From: Kiritimatiellia bacterium
Lineage (GTDB): Bacteria; Verrucomicrobiota; Kiritimatiellia; RFP12; UBA1067
Length of the DNA stretch: 6,658 nucleotides
Direction: 5' to 3'
NCBI GenBank assembly: GCA_017648225.1
Contig: JAGCJE010000173.1
Coordinates: 1 to 6,658, forward strand
Shown in pieces: positions 1-6,395 of this stretch (its first letter is position 1; the number at the start of each line of letters is the position of its first letter). A program made the position numbers and the translations under genes. The notes below the pieces were generated by a model. The model had not been told where the DNA came from, did not search any database, and was given only the letters and a program-made list of their open reading frames with translations.

Positions 1-465
1 AAGAAGCTTTGTGCCGTGAGGCTCGTAGGACTTCTCCTGCCAGCTCTGGTGGCTGCCCTGCTGAACGGTGACGATATCCCACTTGTCGGCCTTGAGCATC
101 CTTTCGATATTGCTGGACGGACGCTTTTTGTTGTTGAGAACGAGCTGATCCTTGAAAGGTTCCTCGCCCTTCTTGCATGAAACATAATCCCAGGTTACGA
201 GATAATAGTTCTTCTCGGGATGATCCAGATTGGCGGCGTGTCTGTCGAGCGTGCAGCCTCCGATATAAAGCGAGCAGAAATCGAGAGGACAGCCGAGATC
301 CCTTGCGACCTTGGGCATCTCCTTGCCTACGCAAATGGAGAACGAGTTGCCGATAGCGAGAACCTTAAGAGGCTTTTCGCGCTTGGTAGCGGCGTTGGAG
401 TTTACGGTAACGAGCGCCGCTGCCGCCGCGACAACTGCCGTCATGAATTTAATGGACTTTTTCAT
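1..465 (-). CDS. Secreted DUF4886/SGNH-hydrolase-like protein, C-terminus cut by window edge
   Basis: The first 155 codons of a gene running off the left edge. The start is the ATG ending at 465, with a TAGGG ribosome site 8 bases upstream. The N-terminus is a clear Sec signal peptide: Lys at 2, 3 and 6, an Ala/Val-rich core at about 9-20, and a cut near NAA|TK (residue 26). The mature part begins with KPLKVLAIGNSFS (31-43), whose GNS holds the expected SGNH nucleophile Ser41. LYIGGCTLDRH and VQQGSH then follow, both typical of the DUF4886 family. It is a close paralogue of the gene just upstream on the same strand (535-1521); the main difference in the overlap is a four-residue deletion near residue 111. 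The second catalytic block (DxxH) lies outside the window, so activity cannot be judged. An esterase or other carbohydrate-directed hydrolase role is inferred from the SGNH fold; the substrate is unknown. It is probably co-transcribed with its paralogue. Confidence 0.85.
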   Translation of the reverse strand, partial: MKKSIKFMTAVVAAAAALVTVNSNAATKREKPLKVLAIGNSFSICVGKEMPKVARDLGCPLDFCSLYIGGCTLDRHAANLDHPEKNYYLVTWDYVSCKKGEEPFKDQLVLNNKKRPSSNIERMLKADKWDIVTVQQGSHQSWQEKSYEPHGTKLL

Positions 466-534
466 TTTATTTTCCCTACTTTCTTTTGTTTTTAAATTTC
501 AAACTATCTCTAAAAAGCGATTTAAAATATCCCC

Positions 535-1521
535 TCAGCGCTTTCTCATCTCATTGGCGATCTTCTTCATCAGAACGGCCTGGGGCGAGTCGATCTTGAG
601 ATACTTCGGCGAATAATTGCACTTTGTAATATCGACATCAAAAAGAACAGCCGTCCAGACGAGGCCCTGGAGATACTCGCCCTTCCAGTTGAAATGAAAA
701 ACGTCGCCGCTCGGCCACGAAAGCCCCGTCTCCTTTTCGACGCCAACGGGCCACCACTCGGAGGGCTTTGAAAGCTTCTTGAAATCGGCGGAGCCGACGA
801 CGTCGTTATTGGTCTTTTCGGTATACTTTACGGGAAGCCCTTTGCGGTAACGCTGAACGGCCTCGCCGGTCGGAATTATTTCAAGTCCGTGACTCTTCGC
901 GAATTTGTCATAAGCCTTTTCGAGTTTCGCATACATTTCATCGGGAGTCATCTTCCAGAGTCTGAGGCGCTTATCCCACGGGGTGTAGGACCACGTCTGC
1001 TGAACGTAGATTTTAGCCTGAGGAGCGCACTTCTTGATCATATTGATAAGCTTTGTGCCGTGAGGCTCGTATGACTTCTCCTGCCAGCTCTTATGGCTGC
1101 CCTGCTGGATGGTGACGACATCCCACTTATCGGCCTTAAGCATTCTTTCGATGTTGCTTCTATACTGCTTGCCTCCATGCTTGCCTTTTACAAGAGCCAA
1201 GGCGTCCCTGAACGGCTCATCGCCCTTTTTGCACGAGACGTAGCTCCAGTTAATCCGATAAGCGTTATCGTCGGGGTTCTTCAGATTGGCGGCATGCCTA
1301 TCAAGCGTACAGCCGGGAATGTACATTGAACAGAAATCGAGGGGGCAGCCGAGATCTGCGGCGATCTTCGGCATCTCATCTAAAACGCAGATCGAAAACG
1401 AGTTGCCGATGGCAAGAACCTTAAGAGGCTTATCGCGCTTGGGAGCGGCGCTGGACGCTGATGCTAAAAAAGCGGTGGCGACCGCGAGAACCGTCGTAAT
1501 CATTTTCTTAGACAATTTCAT
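535..1521 (-). CDS. Secreted DUF4886/SGNH-hydrolase-like protein, full length
   Basis: A complete 328-residue protein. The start at 1521 is supported by an AGGAA ribosome site 6 bases upstream and by the signal peptide that follows directly (Lys 2, 5, 6; hydrophobic 8-20; small-residue cleavage region ASASSAA, 20-26). The mature domain shows the order expected for DUF4886: VLAIGNSFS (35-43, nucleophile Ser41), MYIPGCTLDRH (66-76), WDVVTIQQGSH (133-143), YVQQTWSY (172-179), EIIPTGEAVQ (214-223), and GDVFHFN (272-278), where Asp273 and His276 fit the SGNH block V Asp-x-x-His. All catalytic blocks are therefore present. One oddity is YIPGC, where the paralogue at 1-465 has YIGGC. It is first in a leftward pair, with 69 bp to the next gene and no terminator-like hairpin between. 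Extracytoplasmic location is well supported. Hydrolysis of a polysaccharide substituent is an inference from the fold, and the substrate is not evident. Confidence 0.87.
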   Translation of the reverse strand: MKLSKKMITTVLAVATAFLASASSAAPKRDKPLKVLAIGNSFSICVLDEMPKIAADLGCPLDFCSMYIPGCTLDRHAANLKNPDDNAYRINWSYVSCKKGDEPFRDALALVKGKHGGKQYRSNIERMLKADKWDVVTIQQGSHKSWQEKSYEPHGTKLINMIKKCAPQAKIYVQQTWSYTPWDKRLRLWKMTPDEMYAKLEKAYDKFAKSHGLEIIPTGEAVQRYRKGLPVKYTEKTNNDVVGSADFKKLSKPSEWWPVGVEKETGLSWPSGDVFHFNWKGEYLQGLVWTAVLFDVDITKCNYSPKYLKIDSPQAVLMKKIANEMRKR

Positions 1522-1608
1522 TTTTTATTCCTGTTCGCATTAGCATCCCATTCGCTTTTCTGCGTTCGCGAAGAGATGAAAGTTTAGTGTCGCAACTGGC
1601 GGCATTAT

Positions 1609-1636
1609 CCTATAACATATAGGTTTATAAAACCAA
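1609..1636 (-). promoter_or_regulatory. Candidate promoter/operator for the DUF4886 pair
   Basis: Reading leftward, TGTTATAGG (1617-1609) resembles an extended -10 and sits 16 bases from TTGGTT (1636-1631, 3 of 6 to the -35 consensus). The -10 lies within a 15-base palindrome, CCTATA-ACA-TATAGG (1609-1623). A second palindrome, GGTTT-ATA-AAACC (1622-1634), overlaps the spacer. A repressor site over the promoter would look like this, but AT-rich DNA yields such repeats by chance. An alternative promoter is TTGTCG (1653-1648), 18-base spacer, TATAAA (1629-1624). Either choice leaves a leader of roughly 80-100 bases before the start at 1521. Confidence 0.3.
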
Positions 1637-1682
1637 AACCCCAGAAACGACAAAACAGTATACCCAATCCTTAAGCAAATAG

Positions 1683-1702
1683 TCAACCTGAATGTTGATT
1701 CA
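1683..1702. promoter_or_regulatory. Small inverted repeats just upstream of the operon promoter
   Basis: Two overlapping inverted repeats are visible: TCAAC (1683-1687) with GTTGA (1694-1698), and TGAAT (1689-1693) with ATTCA (1698-1702). They sit directly upstream of the putative -35 of the rightward operon, a usual place for an activator or repressor site. Arms are only 5 bp, so this is weak. Confidence 0.2.
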
Positions 1703-1703
1703 A

Positions 1704-1732
1704 GTGATTGTTTACGCAAAAAATGATATAAT
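1704..1732 (+). promoter_or_regulatory. Promoter of the 1750-4788 operon
   Basis: A perfect extended -10, TGATATAAT (1724-1732), follows a weak -35, GTGATT (1704-1709, 3 of 6), with 17-base spacing. The same 13-base string around the -10 recurs at the pfk and tRNA-Ala promoters. The predicted transcription start is near 1739, so the leader before the ATG at 1750 would be only about 11 bases. Confidence 0.6.
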
Positions 1733-1749
1733 AACATTAATAATAAAAA

Positions 1750-2682
1750 ATGACACTTGCTTGCGCCATAATTGCGGCAACGCTCTCGAGAGCTGAACTC
1801 GTAGAGCGGATGCGTACACCCCCGATGACAAGATCGCACGGGCTCGTCCAGGTATTCGCGAACTGCCCCGCCGACATGCGCGACGAATTCCACTCCCCGG
1901 TCGCGCGCTTTGTGTCAAAAACGTGCGACAGCCTGTACGCCTCGACAACAAATACGCCCACGCAGTTTTCGTCCGCCGGAATCATGGTTTTTATCGGCGA
2001 CGGCAGAACGAACGACGCGAGCGTCGTCTCGCGCGCGTACTCCCGCAAGGACGGCACGTTCTATACCCGCATCTATCTGCCTTCGCCAGAATATTCGGAT
2101 CTCGAGAAATTTAGAATCGAAATCGCCAGAGCCTTCATCCTGGCCGTCGAAAAACGCGAAATCTCCGCAGATAAAGCCATCGCTCTGCTGCGCGACCTTG
2201 ACCCTAAAAAGCGCGTCGACAACAAGTATGACGAAATTGAAAAATGGCTCCGCGGCGAACCGGTTGAATCGGACGACGAGGAAGTATTAAAGCTTATGAG
2301 GAGCGTTCTTCAGCCTGGCGTTGCCCGCCAGTCAGATGTATTGAGGTTCGCATCCCGCCTCTATCTGCACGCGCCGCTTTTCAATTTTCCTTTGGCGGGC
2401 AAATACCACACCTGCAGCTTCCGCCAGGCCGTCGATCTCGTTAAAGTCGATATGACGGTGAGATATCTCGCCTACAAGAAAGCGCCCCTTCTCATCGCCT
2501 ACGGGGGCGGACGCAGCAAGGAGCTCGCCGACGCCGCGCAAGCGTACTACAATTTCCTTTTTGAACTGGGCCGCGCGAAAAAAGACAGGGAAGAGCTCCT
2601 GGATATGCTCGAGGCCGCCGAAATAAAACTTAACATCGCTTTAGAAGAAGCCCGCAAATTCGAGGAAGGGATAAAACAATGA
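1750..2682 (+). CDS. Hypothetical protein, first gene of the argH operon
   Basis: A 310-residue protein that I do not recognise. The ATG at 1750 is the earliest possible start, because an in-frame TAA lies at 1744-1746; no Shine-Dalgarno is visible upstream, only AT-rich sequence. Residues 3-12 are hydrophobic (LACAIIAATL) followed by SRAEL, which could be a short signal peptide, but the basic n-region is missing, so export is uncertain. The body has a mixed region (about 30-115, with GIMVFIGDG at 77-85 and TRIYLPSPEY at 106-115), a helical, charged stretch (116-185), a more conserved-looking segment (SRLYLHAPLFNFPLAGKYH, 202-220) and a long amphipathic C-terminal helix rich in Glu, Lys and Ala (254-308). 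Codon use matches its neighbours, and the stop overlaps the argH start in an ATGA, so it is a real, translated gene coupled to argH. Its function is unknown; no enzyme motif is evident. Confidence 0.8.
   Translation: MTLACAIIAATLSRAELVERMRTPPMTRSHGLVQVFANCPADMRDEFHSPVARFVSKTCDSLYASTTNTPTQFSSAGIMVFIGDGRTNDASVVSRAYSRKDGTFYTRIYLPSPEYSDLEKFRIEIARAFILAVEKREISADKAIALLRDLDPKKRVDNKYDEIEKWLRGEPVESDDEEVLKLMRSVLQPGVARQSDVLRFASRLYLHAPLFNFPLAGKYHTCSFRQAVDLVKVDMTVRYLAYKKAPLLIAYGGGRSKELADAAQAYYNFLFELGRAKKDREELLDMLEAAEIKLNIALEEARKFEEGIKQ
2662..2670 (+). promoter_or_regulatory. argH: Ribosome binding site of argH inside the preceding gene
   Basis: A purine run, GAGGAAGGG, ends 8 bases before the argH ATG at 2679 and lies within the last codons of the upstream gene. 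It fixes the argH start and, with the ATGA overlap, suggests translational coupling. Confidence 0.65.
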
Positions 2683-4052
2683 AGAAAACAGAAACGAAAA
2701 AGACGATCACAGACAACACGGTCGATCCCGACATTTTGGCATACACCGTCGGCGACGATCCCGTTCTCGATCTGAATCTCGCCGTGTGGGACTGCATGGG
2801 CACGGCGGCTCATGTGACGATGCTCTCGGAAATGAAGCTTAAAACTCCCGTCGTCACGAAGGACGAAGCGAAGAAAGTCCGCAAGGCTCTCGGTGAAATC
2901 GTAAAGGAGATCGAAAAGGGAGAATTTACGATTCTCGTCGACGATCAGGACGTCCACATGGCGGTCGAGCGTCTTTTAACGGAGCGCCTCGGCGACCTCG
3001 GAAAGAAAATCCACACCGGCCGCTCCCGCAACGACCAGGTCGCGGTCGATGTGCGCCTTCACATGAAAGACGAGATTCTCCGCGCCGAAAAAGAAACCGT
3101 CGAACTCGCCTCGTCACTCGTAAAATTCGGAGCGAAATACGGCCGCACCCCTCTCGTCGGACGCACGCATCTGCAGCCCGCGATGCCCTCCTCGGTCGAG
3201 ATGTGGGCGACGGGACACGCCGAAATGATCGCCGATCAGCTGGAGAATCTCGAAGCGGCCTACCGCCTCGCCGATCTGAATCCGCTCGGCTCCGCCGCCG
3301 GATACGGCGTACCGCTGCCGCTCGACAGAAGCCGCACGACAAAGCTCCTCGGCTTCTCGCGCACGATCCACAATGTGTTCGGCGCCTCGATGGCGCGCGG
3401 CGAATGCGAGGCAGCCCTTCTCTCGGCGCTCGCCCAGCTCATGGCCGTTCTTTCGCGTCTCGCCGAAGATATGATCATTTTCTCGATGCCGGAATTCGCC
3501 TATTTTAAACTCCCGCGCGAATATTGCACCGGAAGCTCTATCATGCCGCAGAAATTCAATCCCGACGTCCTGGAACTCGTCCGCTCGAAGGCGGCTCAGG
3601 TTCTCGGGCTTCAAACGGCTTCGCTCTCGCTACTCCACGCGATGCCCGGCGGCTACAACCGCGATCTCCAGGACTGCAAGTGGCTCTACATGAAAGGTCT
3701 CGACATTACCCGCACGACGCTCAGAATTCTCACGAAGGTCGTCGCCGGGACTTCCGTCGACAAGGCCGTCTGCCGCGCCGCGTTCACTCCGGGCGTTTTT
3801 GCGACCGACGTCGCCTTAAGGAAAGTCGCTGCGGGCACGCCTTGGCGCGACGCCTATCACGATGTGCGAGATCATCTCGAACAGTTGGGAGATGAAGACC
3901 CCGACACCGCCGTTGCCGCAAAGACCCATGAGGGCACGACATCCGGCATCGACATCGCTCTTTACAAAGCGCGTCTCTCCCAATCGGAGAAAACGTTCAA
4001 GGCGCGACTCTCCGCGCTTGAAAAATGCAAACGCTCGCTCTTTAAAGCGTAA
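2679..4052 (+). CDS. argH: Argininosuccinate lyase, divergent clade
   Basis: Cleaves argininosuccinate to arginine and fumarate, the last step of arginine synthesis, as a cytoplasmic homotetramer of the fumarase/aspartase superfamily. The 457 residues show the family blocks in order: DCMGTAAHVTML (38-49), DVHMAVERLLTERLG (91-105), HTGRSRNDQV (112-121), GRTHLQPAMPSS (161-172, with general acid/base His164), NPLGSAAGYGVPLPLDR (201-217) and the signature loop GSSIMPQKFNPD (285-296, with the catalytic serine), then GGYNRDLQ (324-331). The N-terminus lacks the WGGRF opening of standard ArgH. RTHLQPAMPSS and PLGSAAGYGVPLP differ from E. coli-type ArgH and point to a divergent subfamily; Phe293 replaces the usual Lys/Arg of MPQKKN, although the PROSITE-type pattern G-S-x2-M-x2-K-x-N is kept. 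The start is set by the ribosome site at 2662-2670. No other arginine gene is in the window. A different lyase specificity is possible but less likely. Confidence 0.9.
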   Translation: MKKTETKKTITDNTVDPDILAYTVGDDPVLDLNLAVWDCMGTAAHVTMLSEMKLKTPVVTKDEAKKVRKALGEIVKEIEKGEFTILVDDQDVHMAVERLLTERLGDLGKKIHTGRSRNDQVAVDVRLHMKDEILRAEKETVELASSLVKFGAKYGRTPLVGRTHLQPAMPSSVEMWATGHAEMIADQLENLEAAYRLADLNPLGSAAGYGVPLPLDRSRTTKLLGFSRTIHNVFGASMARGECEAALLSALAQLMAVLSRLAEDMIIFSMPEFAYFKLPREYCTGSSIMPQKFNPDVLELVRSKAAQVLGLQTASLSLLHAMPGGYNRDLQDCKWLYMKGLDITRTTLRILTKVVAGTSVDKAVCRAAFTPGVFATDVALRKVAAGTPWRDAYHDVRDHLEQLGDEDPDTAVAAKTHEGTTSGIDIALYKARLSQSEKTFKARLSALEKCKRSLFKA

Positions 4053-4053
4053 G

Positions 4054-4788
4054 ATGAACCTTCTTAAAGTCACCGACCTGCACGTAAAATACGGTAAATT
4101 CGAAGCCGTAAAAGGCGTCTCTTTCCATTTGAATAAAGGCGAAATCGTAGGTATCGTCGGCCAGTCGGGAAGCGGAAAGTCTACCATCGCGAAAACCCTC
4201 GTCGGAATCGAGAAGAAAAGCTCGGGAAAAATCGAGGTATCCGCAAAATCAATGCAGATGGTTTTTCAGGACGCAGTAGGCTCTCTCAATCCGCGCATGA
4301 CGGTACGCTCTACGCTGCGCGAGGTCATCCGCCACGGTAAAGGCGTCAAGCGAACCGACGAGCCTATCGAAAAACGCATCGCCGCGCTCCTGTCGCACGT
4401 CGGTCTCAGCGAGGCGGTGCTCGACCAATATCCGCGCGAAATGTCCGGCGGACAGTGCCAGCGGATTTCAATAGCCCGGGCGCTTGCGTTCGATCCCGAC
4501 GTCCTGATCGCCGACGAGCCCGTATCCGCGCTCGACGTGTCGGTTCAGGCGAAGGTTCTGAATCTTCTGCGCAAACTCCGCGACGAACGGAATCTGACGA
4601 TTCTCATAATCGCCCACGATCTCGCCGTAGTAAAGAACGTCTGCGACCGCGTCTATGTCATGGAGCGGGGTCTTTTCGCGGACGAGGGAGAAAGCGAAAA
4701 GGTTTTCTCCGATCCGAAGAGCGAATACACAAAGGCCCTGCTCGCCGCCGTTCCGGACGTTGAGCGGGCCCTTGATGCCAGGAAATAA
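4054..4788 (+). CDS. ABC transporter ATP-binding protein, OppF/DppF-like (peptide/nickel family)
   Basis: A nucleotide-binding subunit that would power an importer at the inner face of the cytoplasmic membrane. The 244 residues contain Walker A GQSGSGKST (36-44), a Q-loop (Gln72) followed by GSLNPRMTV (76-84), a hallmark of the OppF/DppF branch, signature MSGGQ (130-134), Walker B VLIADE (150-155), D-loop SALD (158-161) and H-loop His188. All catalytic elements are intact. I chose the ATG at 4054, one base after the argH stop, because homology begins there (LLKVTDLHVKYG); an open frame continues upstream inside argH but has no ABC character. The protein ends shortly after SEYTKALLAAVP (223-234), so it lacks the C-terminal extension that brings typical OppF/DppF to about 320 residues. 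No permease or binding protein is adjacent, so the substrate (peptide, metal or other) cannot be assigned. Translation is probably coupled to argH, as no clear ribosome site is seen. Confidence 0.88.
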   Translation: MNLLKVTDLHVKYGKFEAVKGVSFHLNKGEIVGIVGQSGSGKSTIAKTLVGIEKKSSGKIEVSAKSMQMVFQDAVGSLNPRMTVRSTLREVIRHGKGVKRTDEPIEKRIAALLSHVGLSEAVLDQYPREMSGGQCQRISIARALAFDPDVLIADEPVSALDVSVQAKVLNLLRKLRDERNLTILIIAHDLAVVKNVCDRVYVMERGLFADEGESEKVFSDPKSEYTKALLAAVPDVERALDARK

Positions 4789-4803
4789 ACCCCGCAAGAC
4801 GCC

Positions 4804-6174
4804 TTACGGCGCCATATAGACAGGAACCTTGGACTGTCTGTCGGAAGGTGAGATGTAAAACTCCTGACCCGTAGCGTCCATAACGCTGCGCCAGAGGTCG
4901 CTCTTAAGCGAAATCTTCTGGCGCTCGATCGTCGCGAGCTTGATCGGAACAAGCGCATAGCTCTCGCCGAGATTGCCGACGACGCAGTTCGTGCGACCCG
5001 CCATAGCGGCGTGGACGGCGTTGCGCGCGAGCATATAGCAGCGGATCGCGTCCGTGCCGCGGGCTGGAACGGAACGGATCGTGTAGCTCGGGTCGAAATA
5101 CTTGACAGAGCTCACTACGCCCTTCTCCTTGAAATGGGCAGAAATCTTCTGTTTAAGAAATTCTCCGATATCCTTCTTGAGGATATTGCCGCTGGCATCG
5201 CGACGCTCGGGCTCGCCGAGGATGAGATCCTGTCCCGCGCCTTCGGCGACGACGATTACAGCATGAGTCTTACCCGCCTTGAAACGGTTTTCAAGCGCCG
5301 TCAAAAGTCCGCGCGGACCTTCCAGCTCGAAAGCCATCTCGGGAACGAGGCAGAAGTTCACTACGGGATTGGCGGTCGACGCGTACGCCGCGATAAAGCC
5401 GGAGTCGCGACCCATCAGTTTCACAAGACCGATGCCGCCCGAGGTACCCTTCGCCTCGACATGCGCGTTTCTAATCACGTTAGCGGCCTCGGCGACGGCG
5501 GTTTCAAAGCCGAACGAACGACCGACAAACTGAAGATCGTTGTCGATCGTCTTCGGAATTCCGACAACCGAAATCTTGAGATTGCGCTTCATGCACTCCT
5601 CCGCGACTTCGCGGGCGCACCTCAGCGAGCCGTCGCCGCCGACGCAGAAGAGAATATTGATGTTCATCCTCACGAGCGTATCGACGATGATATCGGTAGG
5701 CTGCTGACCGCGGCTGGAGCCGAGAATCGTTCCGCCGAGCTCGTGAATCGTATCGACTGTGTCGGGATTGAGCATCACGGGCTGATATCCGAAATCGGGA
5801 TTGAGCCCGGCATAACCGAAACGGATGCCGAAAATGTTTTTAACGCCGTAATCGAAGGAGAGAATCTCGACGAGGCCCTTAATAACGTTATTAAGCCCAG
5901 GGCAGAGACCGCCGGCCGTAACGATGCCGACACGCGTCCAGTTCGGATCATGAAAAATTTTAGGCAACGGCCCTGCGCGCTCGAAGGTCGGGAGATGGCC
6001 GAGCTTCTTCTCCATCTCCTTCATATACGCTTCTTCTTCAGAAACGAAAATACGCTCGCCTTCACGAATAAACTCGTGATGGTGGACCGGTGAAACTATT
6101 TTGCACTCGCCAAGGGTATCAACCTTGCAGGAATACTGATCCTGATGAGATGCGATTTTATCCAATGCCGACAT
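4804..6174 (-). CDS. pfkA: 6-phosphofructokinase, long plant/protist-like type, probably ATP-dependent
   Basis: Phosphorylates fructose 6-phosphate to fructose 1,6-bisphosphate, the committing step of glycolysis in the cytoplasm. The 456 residues carry an N-terminal extension of about 80, then VTAGGLCPGLNN (85-96, nucleotide loop), FGYAGL (119-124), GGTILGSSRG (147-156), GGDGS (179-183), PKTIDND (207-213, catalytic base Asp211), GRSFGFETAVA (218-228), MGRDSGFIAAYAS (254-266), VAEGAGQ (309-315), and DPSYTIRSVPARGTDAIRC (361-379). Gly182, equivalent to E. coli Gly104, favours ATP; Lys208, equivalent to Gly124, is the residue typical of pyrophosphate enzymes. The same Gly/Lys pair occurs in ATP-dependent trypanosome and plant-like PFKs, so ATP is the better guess, with pyrophosphate not excluded. 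The length exceeds the roughly 320 residues of E. coli PfkA. The start is fixed by a strong ribosome site at 6179-6185. It stands alone, convergent with the argH operon. Confidence 0.92.
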   Translation of the reverse strand: MSALDKIASHQDQYSCKVDTLGECKIVSPVHHHEFIREGERIFVSEEEAYMKEMEKKLGHLPTFERAGPLPKIFHDPNWTRVGIVTAGGLCPGLNNVIKGLVEILSFDYGVKNIFGIRFGYAGLNPDFGYQPVMLNPDTVDTIHELGGTILGSSRGQQPTDIIVDTLVRMNINILFCVGGDGSLRCAREVAEECMKRNLKISVVGIPKTIDNDLQFVGRSFGFETAVAEAANVIRNAHVEAKGTSGGIGLVKLMGRDSGFIAAYASTANPVVNFCLVPEMAFELEGPRGLLTALENRFKAGKTHAVIVVAEGAGQDLILGEPERRDASGNILKKDIGEFLKQKISAHFKEKGVVSSVKYFDPSYTIRSVPARGTDAIRCYMLARNAVHAAMAGRTNCVVGNLGESYALVPIKLATIERQKISLKSDLWRSVMDATGQEFYISPSDRQSKVPVYMAP

Positions 6175-6178
6175 TTTT

Positions 6179-6185
6179 CCTCCTC
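6179..6185 (-). promoter_or_regulatory. pfkA: Ribosome binding site of the phosphofructokinase gene
   Basis: GAGGAGG on the minus strand, 4 bases before the ATG at 6174. It is the strongest Shine-Dalgarno in the window and confirms the start; the spacing is slightly tight. Confidence 0.75.
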
Positions 6186-6212
6186 AATGCCGCTTAAACG
6201 ACATTAGATAAT

Positions 6213-6242
6213 ATTATATCATTTTATCGCGGAAAGAGTAAT
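6213..6242 (-). promoter_or_regulatory. pfkA: Promoter of the phosphofructokinase gene
   Basis: A perfect extended -10, TGATATAAT (6221-6213 on the minus strand), with only weak -35 matches 17-18 bases upstream (ATTACT, 6242-6237, 3 of 6). Transcription would start near 6206, giving a leader of about 31 bases that contains the ribosome site. It lies between the tRNA terminator and the gene, so pfk probably has its own transcript. Confidence 0.6.
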
Positions 6243-6251
6243 AGGCTTCTG

Positions 6252-6295
6252 AAAACAAAATTCGTTTCATCACTACAGGCGATGAAACGAATTTT
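6252..6295 (-). terminator. Intrinsic terminator downstream of tRNA-Ala
   Basis: A perfect 15-bp stem (6257-6271 with 6281-6295) encloses a 9-base loop (6272-6280). On the minus strand the second arm ends in TTTT and is followed by GTTTT, a near-continuous U tract as in a rho-independent terminator. It lies directly after the 3' end of the tRNA and before the pfk promoter, so it separates the two units. On the plus strand the hairpin is followed by a weaker TTTTCG, and there is no gene to serve. Confidence 0.8.
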
Positions 6296-6300
6296 CGAAA

Positions 6301-6376
6301 TGGTGGAGAAGAAGAGATTCGAACTCTCGACCCCCACGTTGCGAACGTGATGCTCTACCAACTGAGCTACTTCCCC
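6301..6376 (-). tRNA. tRNA-Ala, anticodon CGC (reads GCG)
   Basis: A 76-base cloverleaf on the minus strand with encoded CCA at 6303-6301. The acceptor stem pairs GGGGAAG with CTTCTCC and includes the G3-U70 wobble pair that is the alanine identity determinant. The D stem is GCTC/GAGC around AGTTGGTA. The anticodon stem TCACG/CGTGG holds loop TTCGCAA, giving anticodon CGC. The variable loop is GGGTC. The T stem GAGAG/CTCTT encloses TTCGAAT. Every arm is intact. The gene has its own promoter (6396-6424) and terminator (6252-6295), so it is a single-gene unit. It serves GCG codons, which are frequent in the neighbouring genes. Confidence 0.97.
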
Positions 6377-6395
6377 ATTTGCTAAAACGCCGCAT

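Noticed and set aside
3114..3614. Antisense and alternative-frame open stretches within argH
   Set aside because: Arg/Ala/Ser-rich translations with no motifs, overlapping a well-supported enzyme; composition shadows.
3862..4053. A 64-codon N-terminal extension of the ABC ATPase
   Set aside because: It overlaps the argH 3' end, reads as proline/arginine-rich non-homologous sequence, and ABC homology starts exactly at the ATG at 4054.
4798..4813. Hairpin GACGCC-TTAC-GGCGCC at the pfk stop as a terminator
   Set aside because: The stem has an A-C mismatch, lies partly in pfk coding sequence and has no U tract on either strand.
5011..6093. 360-codon open frame on the plus strand opposite pfk
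   Set aside because: It is wholly antisense to a gene with clear PFK motifs, has no recognisable domain, and is explained by the GC-rich third codon positions of the real gene.
6295..6320. Phage or island attachment site at the tRNA-Ala 3' end
   Set aside because: The tRNA 3' end faces a normal terminator and pfk. There is no integrase, and I saw no second copy of the tRNA 3' end in the window.
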